Made by a program: the position numbers and the translations under genes. A stretch of DNA of 37,762 bases, from NCBI GenBank assembly GCA_021806745.1, contig JAJZQS010000014.1, forward strand, positions 1-37,762, in the 5' to 3' direction. Origin of the DNA: a bacterium (lineage in GTDB: Bacteria > Elusimicrobiota > Elusimicrobia > UBA1565 > UBA9628). The notes beneath the pieces were generated by a model. The model saw nothing but the letters and a program-made list of their open reading frames with translations. It searched no databases and was not told the origin of the DNA. Position 1 is the first letter of the stretch, and every line of letters begins with the position of its first letter. Positions 33,597-37,762 of the stretch are shown here, in pieces.

Positions 33597-35203
33597 GCGT
33601 CGTCGACAAGCCGGCGCCCGCCGCCGCCGAAGAACCCGTGACCCTGTCGGGCATCCCGATCAAGCGCGAGTACGGCCCCGAGGACCTCGCGGGACGCGAC
33701 CTCGCCGCCGAACTCGGCCGCCCGGGGCAGTTTCCGTTCACGCGCGGACTCAAGTCCAGCGGCTACCGCGTCACGCCGTGGACGATGCGCATGTTCGCCG
33801 GCCACAAGACGGCCAAGGACACCAACGAGCGCTTCAAGTACCTGCTCGCCCACGGCGAGACGGGCTTGTCGACCGCCTTCGACTTGCCCACGCTGATGGG
33901 CCTGGACTCCGACGACCCGCGCTCGCTCGGCGAAGTCGGCCGCGAGGGCGTGGCCGTGGACAGCCTGGCCGACATGGAGGTCCTCTTCTCCGGCATCGAG
34001 CTCGCCAAGGTCTCCACCTCCATGACGATCAACCTGCCTGCGCCGGTGATCCTGGCGATGTATCTGGCGGTGGCCAAGAAGCAAGGCGTGCCTTTCAAGC
34101 GCATCCGAGGCACCTGCCAAACCGACATCCTCAAGGAGTACATCGCCCAGAACGAGTATCTCTACCCCCCCGAGCCCTCGATGCGGCTCGTGCTCGACCT
34201 CATCGAGTACTGCGTGAAGGAAGTCCCGCGCTTCTACCCGATCTCGATTTCCGGCTACCACATCCGCGAAGCCGGCGCCGACGCGGTGCAGGAACTGGCG
34301 TTCACCCTCGGCGACGGACGCGACTACGTGGAGCGCCTGGTCAAGCGCGGCCTCGCCGTCGACGACTTCGCCTCGCAGCTCTCGTTTTTCTTCGACGTCC
34401 ACAACGACTTCTTCGAGGAGATCGCGAAGCTTCGCGCCGCGCGCTCGATCTGGGCCAAGCTGATGCGCGAAGAATTCGGCGCCAAGAGGGAAATTTCCTG
34501 GATGCTGCCCATGCACTGCCAGACCGCGGGCGTGAGCCTCACCGCCCAGCAGCCGCTCAACAACCTCGCGCGCGTGGCCTACCAGGCGATGGCGGCCGCA
34601 CTCGGCGGCACGCAGAGCCTGCACACGAACTCCTTCGACGAGGCGCTGGCCCTGCCCACCGACGAGGCGGTCATGCTGGCGCTGCGCACGCAGCAAATAC
34701 TCGCGCTTGAGACCGGCGTCACCGACACTCCCGATCCCTTCGGCGGCTCCTACTACCTGGAGACTCTCACCCGCGAAGTCGAGTCCCGCGCGCAGGCGAT
34801 CCTCGCCCGCATCCGCGAGCTCGGCGGGGTGGTGCCGGCCATCGAGAAGGGCTACTTCCACCGCGAGATCGCCGAGACCGCCTATCGGCACGAAATGGAG
34901 CTGTCTTCCGGGCGGCGCAAGATCGTGGGCGTCAACGCCTACGCCGCCGGCGCGGCCGCGCCGCCCATCCTCAAGATCGACCATGAAGTCGAACGCGGCC
35001 AGGTGCGCGGCCTCAAGAAGCTCAAGCGCGGCCGCGACTCGGCGCGCGTCGAGAAATGCCTCGCCCGGCTGCGCGACCTCGCGCGCGGCCAGACCAACCT
35101 GATGCCCGCCATCCTGGAAGCCGTCGAGGCCTACGCGACCGTCGGCGAGGTCACCTCCGCTCTCAAGGACGTGTTCGGCGAGTACCCGGTGTTCGGCGGA
35201 TGA
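33593..35203 (+). CDS. Acyl-CoA mutase large subunit (methylmalonyl-CoA mutase family, isobutyryl-CoA mutase-like)
   Basis: A 536-residue TIM-barrel subunit without the C-terminal B12-binding domain, so it needs a separate small subunit, not encoded in this window. The family blocks are clear: FPFTRGLKSSGYR, PWTMRMFAGH, TGLSTAFDLPTLMGLDSDDP, DILKEYIAQNEY, PPEPSMRL, SISGYHIREAGAD. Substrate residues differ from methylmalonyl-CoA mutase: Phe68 takes the place of Tyr89 and Gln186 that of Arg207 (P. shermanii numbering), with catalytic His223 retained. Phe/Gln is the pair of isobutyryl-CoA mutase, so the predicted reaction is isobutyryl-CoA to n-butyryl-CoA. ATG at 33593 follows a Shine-Dalgarno GGAAGGAG. 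Confidence 0.9.
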   Translation: MSVVDKPAPAAAEEPVTLSGIPIKREYGPEDLAGRDLAAELGRPGQFPFTRGLKSSGYRVTPWTMRMFAGHKTAKDTNERFKYLLAHGETGLSTAFDLPTLMGLDSDDPRSLGEVGREGVAVDSLADMEVLFSGIELAKVSTSMTINLPAPVILAMYLAVAKKQGVPFKRIRGTCQTDILKEYIAQNEYLYPPEPSMRLVLDLIEYCVKEVPRFYPISISGYHIREAGADAVQELAFTLGDGRDYVERLVKRGLAVDDFASQLSFFFDVHNDFFEEIAKLRAARSIWAKLMREEFGAKREISWMLPMHCQTAGVSLTAQQPLNNLARVAYQAMAAALGGTQSLHTNSFDEALALPTDEAVMLALRTQQILALETGVTDTPDPFGGSYYLETLTREVESRAQAILARIRELGGVVPAIEKGYFHREIAETAYRHEMELSSGRRKIVGVNAYAAGAAAPPILKIDHEVERGQVRGLKKLKRGRDSARVEKCLARLRDLARGQTNLMPAILEAVEAYATVGEVTSALKDVFGEYPVFGG

Positions 35204-35889
35204 ACGTCGCCGTCGCGGCCGAGGACGCGCGACTGCGCGAGCGCCTGGGGGCTCTGCTCGTCGGGCAGGGCTACCGCGTGCAGCCGGTGGCCTCGCTGGC
35301 CCAGGCCGCCGCGGTGCTGCGCCAAGCGCGCCCGCACATGCTCGTCATCGCCCACGAAGGCGGAGAGGCGCCGGTGACGGCCGCGTTGCGGCGCCTGAGA
35401 GAAGCGCCCGAACTGCTGGGGCTTCCCGTGCTGTGCTTCGATCCCAAGGCCACCGCCTTCCAGAGCGTGGCCATGCTCGACGCCGGCGCCGACGATGTGA
35501 TCCACCGTCCGTTCCAGGCGCCGGTTTTTCTGGCCCGCGTGCGCACGCTGCTGCGCCGGGCGGTCTGGTCCGGCGAGGCCCCGGAGCAGACGGTCACGGT
35601 CATCAACGCCGGGCCCGTGGAACTGCGCCTGGTCGCGCGCCAGGCGCTGGTGGGCGGGCGCCCGGTGGAGTTGACCCGTCTGGAGTTCGACTTGCTCGCG
35701 CACCTGATGAAGAACGTCGAGCGCGCCTTCAAGCGCGAGGAACTGCTCTCCGCGGTCTGGAATTACCCGTCGGGCGTGGAGACGCGCACGCTCGACAAGC
35801 ACATCGAGTCCCTGCGTCGAAAGCTCGGCGCCGCGGGCCCGCGCATCGAAACCGTGCACGGCATCGGCTACCGCTTCGCCGCCGCCTGA
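35200..35889 (+). CDS. OmpR-family response regulator with degenerate receiver domain
   Basis: A 229-residue regulator. The C-terminal winged helix is well kept: PVELTRLEFDLLAHLMKN, FKREELLSAVW, SGVETRTLDKHIESLRRKLG, IETVHGIGYRF. The receiver domain is not: the phospho-acceptor Asp is replaced (Ala51 in MLVIAHEGG), only Glu8-Asp9 remain of the acidic pocket, and the conserved Lys before Pro-Phe is Arg (DVIHRPF). It therefore probably works without phosphorylation, and no histidine kinase lies nearby. ATG overlaps the mutase stop (ATGA), so it may control or be controlled with that operon. Confidence 0.9.
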   Translation: MNVAVAAEDARLRERLGALLVGQGYRVQPVASLAQAAAVLRQARPHMLVIAHEGGEAPVTAALRRLREAPELLGLPVLCFDPKATAFQSVAMLDAGADDVIHRPFQAPVFLARVRTLLRRAVWSGEAPEQTVTVINAGPVELRLVARQALVGGRPVELTRLEFDLLAHLMKNVERAFKREELLSAVWNYPSGVETRTLDKHIESLRRKLGAAGPRIETVHGIGYRFAAA

Positions 35890-35911
35890 GCGCCGAGATC
35901 ACGGTTTTTCG

Positions 35912-35924
35912 CGCCCCAGGGGCG
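35912..35924. repeat. Short inverted repeat between convergent genes
   Basis: CGCCCC-A-GGGGCG lies in the 43-base gap between the convergent response regulator and fic genes. The only T-run (TTTTT, 35905-35909) precedes it on the plus strand, the wrong side for a terminator of the response regulator gene, and reads as A-run for fic. A weak termination role is possible. Confidence 0.25.
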
Positions 35925-35932
35925 AACCATGA

Positions 35933-37093
35933 CTAGGCGAGTCCCGGGAAAAGCACGGCCGACATTTCCGTCGTGATGCTCAGTCTCAGCGGGCCGTAGG
36001 TCGATTCACTCCGGACGATCTTCGCTTCGAACAACTCCTTGATGATGTCCGTGGCGCGTCTTTGCTTTACATCGGCGATTTCCTGAACCTGGGCGCGCGG
36101 GATTTCCCCCTGCAACAGCAACCGTCCCATGACCTTGGCCCCGGCTTTCGAGATGATCTTGTTCTTCCGCAGCCCCTCGATGTAATGGTCATAGCGCCGT
36201 TCCAATTCCGCGAGCTTGAGGGTCTCATCCATGTAGCTGATCTGATCCTTGCAGCACTCCAGAAAGTAGGTGCAGAACTGGGTCAGGTTTTCTTCCGAGA
36301 GCGGGCCTCGGCCATCGAGGGAGTTTCGGGGCCTCTGATCGGCCCAATTCAGGTTCGCATCGTAATCCGGCCTGTTCCTTGCGAAGGCGCGGCTCACGGT
36401 CCAGAGCATGGTTGTTCCCATTCCGATCTTGTAGGCGTAGGCGATGCTAAAAAGCCGAGCGACTCTTCCGTTGCCATCCGGGAATGGGTGAATCCAAAGA
36501 AATCTATGGTGGGAGGATGCCATGCCGAGCAGCTTCCGCGAGCCCACCAGTCTCTCGGGGCTCAGTGCTTGCTCGAACTTGCCGAGGTAAGAGCGGACTT
36601 CGTCGCGGGTAACCAGTGACGTGTCATGGCGGCCGACGCTGATTCCCCGATCCCTCAGCTCCCCGGGAATCACGGGAACTGGTTCGCCGCTCACGGTCGT
36701 GGCGAAGCGCATGTCTTCGGGGAGTCGGTTGTAGAACTGCTCATGAATCCAGCAGAGGAAGCCTTCGGAGCAAATCTTGAGATCGGGCTCAGTCTTGAGC
36801 CGATGGACCATGGCCTCTTGGACTTCGATATGGGCTAGGTGCTCTTTCTGGTAGTTGCGGGCGCTCTTATCCTTGGAGAAGTGCTTGTTGAGGGCCGCTT
36901 CGATGTCCTTGAGCTTCGAGGGATTCCCCTCCATGGCGTTGGTGTAGTAGCTGTTCACCTTGACCATGAGGCGGGCGACCTCTTCTAGAATCAGGGGGGT
37001 GATCCCTCGACCCAGGGCGGCCGAGGCAGTCGTCACGTCCATAATGAGCTGGTCCAATTCCGGAGGAACTCGAGATGGAAGGACCGGGAACAC
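35933..37093 (-). CDS. Fic-domain protein (AMP-transferase family), class II type
   Basis: A 386-residue Fic protein. An N-terminal helical part contains the inhibitory motif T-x3-E-G at Thr51-Glu55-Gly56 (YYTNAMEGN), placing it in class II. The catalytic motif HPFPDGNGRVAR lies near residue 200, complete with the His. A winged-helix-like C-terminus (about 310-386) contains VQEIADVKQRRATDIIKEL. Fic enzymes usually attach AMP to hydroxyls of target proteins. GC content is visibly lower than in the surrounding genes and the 5' flank is AT-rich, suggesting horizontal transfer. GTG start at 37093, six bases after a -10. Confidence 0.92.
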   Translation of the reverse strand: MFPVLPSRVPPELDQLIMDVTTASAALGRGITPLILEEVARLMVKVNSYYTNAMEGNPSKLKDIEAALNKHFSKDKSARNYQKEHLAHIEVQEAMVHRLKTEPDLKICSEGFLCWIHEQFYNRLPEDMRFATTVSGEPVPVIPGELRDRGISVGRHDTSLVTRDEVRSYLGKFEQALSPERLVGSRKLLGMASSHHRFLWIHPFPDGNGRVARLFSIAYAYKIGMGTTMLWTVSRAFARNRPDYDANLNWADQRPRNSLDGRGPLSEENLTQFCTYFLECCKDQISYMDETLKLAELERRYDHYIEGLRKNKIISKAGAKVMGRLLLQGEIPRAQVQEIADVKQRRATDIIKELFEAKIVRSESTYGPLRLSITTEMSAVLFPGLA

Positions 37094-37099
37094 AAGTGA

Positions 37100-37128
37100 A
37101 GTTTAGCTTTAAAAATGCTACTTGTCAA
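37100..37128 (-). promoter_or_regulatory. fic promoter
   Basis: TTGACA (37128-37123) and TAAACT (37105-37100) are exactly 17 bases apart. The GTG start at 37093 follows the -10 by six bases, so the message is probably leaderless; there is no Shine-Dalgarno. Confidence 0.7.
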
Positions 37129-37136
37129 TGCTACTT
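37114..37136. repeat. Tandem AATGCTACTT repeats over the fic -35
   Basis: AATGCTACTT occurs at 37114-37123 and 37127-37136 with three bases between (13-base period). The copies flank and overlap the -35 hexamer, a typical repressor-site position. The Fic protein carries its own C-terminal winged-helix-like domain and could bind here; this is inference. Confidence 0.55.
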
Positions 37137-37280
37137 AAATATCGAATAAATTTATTTTTTATAACGATTTATATATTTACAAAGCGTTATGTTGTATTAT
37201 AAAGTGCTAGATAAAAGTGCTCCATTGGCGTATTGTTCAAGATGGCCCCGTCTCGTTTTGCAGTTAGAGCTAGCTGGCAG
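37137..37280. other. AT-rich non-coding stretch
   Basis: No gene is seen. The stretch is far richer in A and T than the rest of the window. It holds an inverted repeat ATAACG/CGTTAT (37161-37166 and 37185-37190, loop of 18) and a direct repeat AAAGTGCT (37201-37208 and 37214-37221, 13-base period). It looks like imported or decayed sequence between fic and the transposase remnant. Confidence 0.5.
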
Positions 37281-37410
37281 GCCGCGGCGGTGCGGGTGCC
37301 GTTGCCCAAGCCGACGGGACCGAATCAGTTCTGGTCGATCGACTTCGTATGGGATTGGCTTACGCAACGGACGACGGCTGAAGATGCTGACGATCATGAG
37401 TGAATATAGG
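37281..37410 (+). pseudogene. Remnant of an IS3-family transposase (OrfB)
   Basis: One frame reads RVPLPKPTGPNQFWSIDFVWD (in pieces: PLPKPTGPNQ, WSIDFV), matching the PNQxWSxDFV block with the first catalytic Asp of IS3 transposases. About four codons later the match continues one base out of frame as GRRLKMLTIMSEYR, corresponding to the usual G-R-x-x-x-LTI-x-DEYTRE block. The fragment is frameshifted, both ends are missing and no terminal repeats are evident. It is dead. Confidence 0.7.
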
Positions 37411-37577
37411 CCAAGGCAAGGCGAGATGCGCCCTCTGCCATCCGCCGCCGCTGTTCACCGACGGCTCGTTTCACAATGTCGGAGTGGGCATGCAGCGCGC
37501 CCCCGCCCGGACCCCGGCCGCGCCGCGATCACCGGGCGCAAGGGGGACTTCGGCGCGTTCAAGACACCGAGCGATTC
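37409..37577 (+). pseudogene. Remnant of a di-haem cytochrome c peroxidase / MauG-family gene
   Basis: One frame reads GQGKARCALCHPP, then LFTDGSFHNVGVG: a haem-binding CxxCH and the downstream block of the second haem domain of bacterial cytochrome c peroxidases. The match then continues in another frame as PDPGRAAITGRKGDFGAFKTPS, the PDxGR...GAFKTP block of the same family. So a fragment of about 55 codons with a frameshift near 37500 survives, lacking both ends. It directly follows the transposase remnant. Confidence 0.7.
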
Positions 37578-37597
37578 CGCACGCCTCTTCCCCATGG

Positions 37598-37603
37598 TAG
37601 AAT
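37598..37603 (+). promoter_or_regulatory. Candidate -10 element (TAGAAT) of the kamA-like gene
   Basis: TAGAAT ends five bases before the ATG at 37609. TTCCGC 17 bases upstream is a poor -35. There is no Shine-Dalgarno, in line with other leaderless-looking starts here. Confidence 0.4.
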
Positions 37604-37608
37604 GAACC

Positions 37609-37762
37609 ATGGCCAAGAAAGTCAAGGCGGACCCAAACCGACAGCCGTTTCACTATCCGCTCAAGCGCGAGTTCGTGGAGCCGGATTGGACGCGCCTGCC
37701 CGGCTACAAGGGCGTGACCAAGGCCGAATGGGAAAGCGCGCTTTGGCAGCGCCAGCACTCGA
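37609..37762 (+). CDS. kamA: KamA-family radical SAM aminomutase, N-terminal part (runs off the window)
   Basis: The first 51 codons are visible: a basic start (MAKKVKADPNRQ), then FVEPDWTRLPGYKGVTKAEW and ESALWQRQHS. The W-x-R-x-PGY/W...T-x-x-EW...WQR sequence is the conserved N-terminal region of lysine 2,3-aminomutase and its relatives, ahead of the radical SAM cluster motif CxxxCxxC, which would lie beyond the window. Substrate (lysine, glutamate or other) cannot be judged from this part. The gene starts 31 bases after the peroxidase remnant. Confidence 0.75.
   Translation, partial: MAKKVKADPNRQPFHYPLKREFVEPDWTRLPGYKGVTKAEWESALWQRQHS

Noticed and set aside
33593-35203. 2-hydroxyisobutyryl-CoA mutase as the identity of the acyl-CoA mutase
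   Set aside because: That enzyme has Ile at the position of MCM Tyr89; here it is Phe68, as in isobutyryl-CoA mutase.
35905-35924. T-run plus inverted repeat as terminator between the response regulator and fic
   Set aside because: The T-run lies on the wrong side of the stem for either strand; kept only as a weak repeat.
37281-37410. An intact insertion sequence next to kamA
   Set aside because: Only a frameshifted 40-codon piece of the transposase remains and no terminal inverted repeats or target duplication can be found.

Overview
This 37.8-kb window comes from a chromosome of very high GC content and is packed with genes on both strands. The organism has a Gram-negative envelope: there is an ExbB/ExbD/TonB cluster, LolA, a RodZ-like protein and a POTRA-like secreted protein. 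Housekeeping genes sit in familiar bacterial neighbourhoods (rpsO-pnp, gmk-omega-coaC-priA, pgsA-pgpA). No rRNA or single marker fixes the phylum; an Elusimicrobiota-like or deltaproteobacterial-like lineage is only a guess.

Layout. 1-1279 (-): exbB-exbD-tonB. 1348-9169 (+): a secreted protein, then a MoxR AAA+ ATPase, a DUF58 protein, a giant BatA-type protein fused to DUF4159, and a VWA/glutamine-amidotransferase-like membrane protein, nearly all overlapping. 9177-15892 (-): a seven-gene envelope operon, ftsK-lolA-rodZ-pgsA-pgpA-POTRA-like-nudix. 15957-16567 (-): a vapBC toxin-antitoxin pair. 16667-19659 (-): rpsO-pnp-accB, ending in a clear terminator. 19796-20447 (-): an ArsR regulator with a small cysteine-rich partner and repeated palindromic operators. 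20552-24029 (-): alcohol dehydrogenase, desaturase, DUF3467 and cinA. 24165-29722 (+): gmk, omega-like, coaC, uracil-DNA glycosylase, PmtA-like methyltransferase, priA, engB. 29745-31532 (-): an ABC-F ATPase. 31630-35889 (+): tyrS, a FecR-domain protein, an acyl-CoA mutase large subunit and an unusual response regulator. 35933-37608: a scar region with a lower-GC Fic gene and remnants of an IS3 transposase and a di-haem cytochrome c peroxidase. From 37609: the start of a KamA-family radical SAM gene.

Three themes run through the window. First, many transcription units appear leaderless or nearly so: a -10 hexamer lies 5-11 bases before the start codon and no Shine-Dalgarno sequence is present, while some genes (the cysteine-rich protein, omega, accB, alcohol dehydrogenase, acyl-CoA mutase) have good ones. 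Second, genes are chained by four-base NTGA overlaps, often with GTG or TTG starts. Third, several proteins depart from their family in informative ways: the mutase carries the isobutyryl-CoA mutase Phe/Gln pair rather than the methylmalonyl-CoA Tyr/Arg pair, the response regulator lacks its phospho-acceptor Asp, CoaC lacks its CoaB half, and the FecR-domain protein ends in a long arginine-rich tail.
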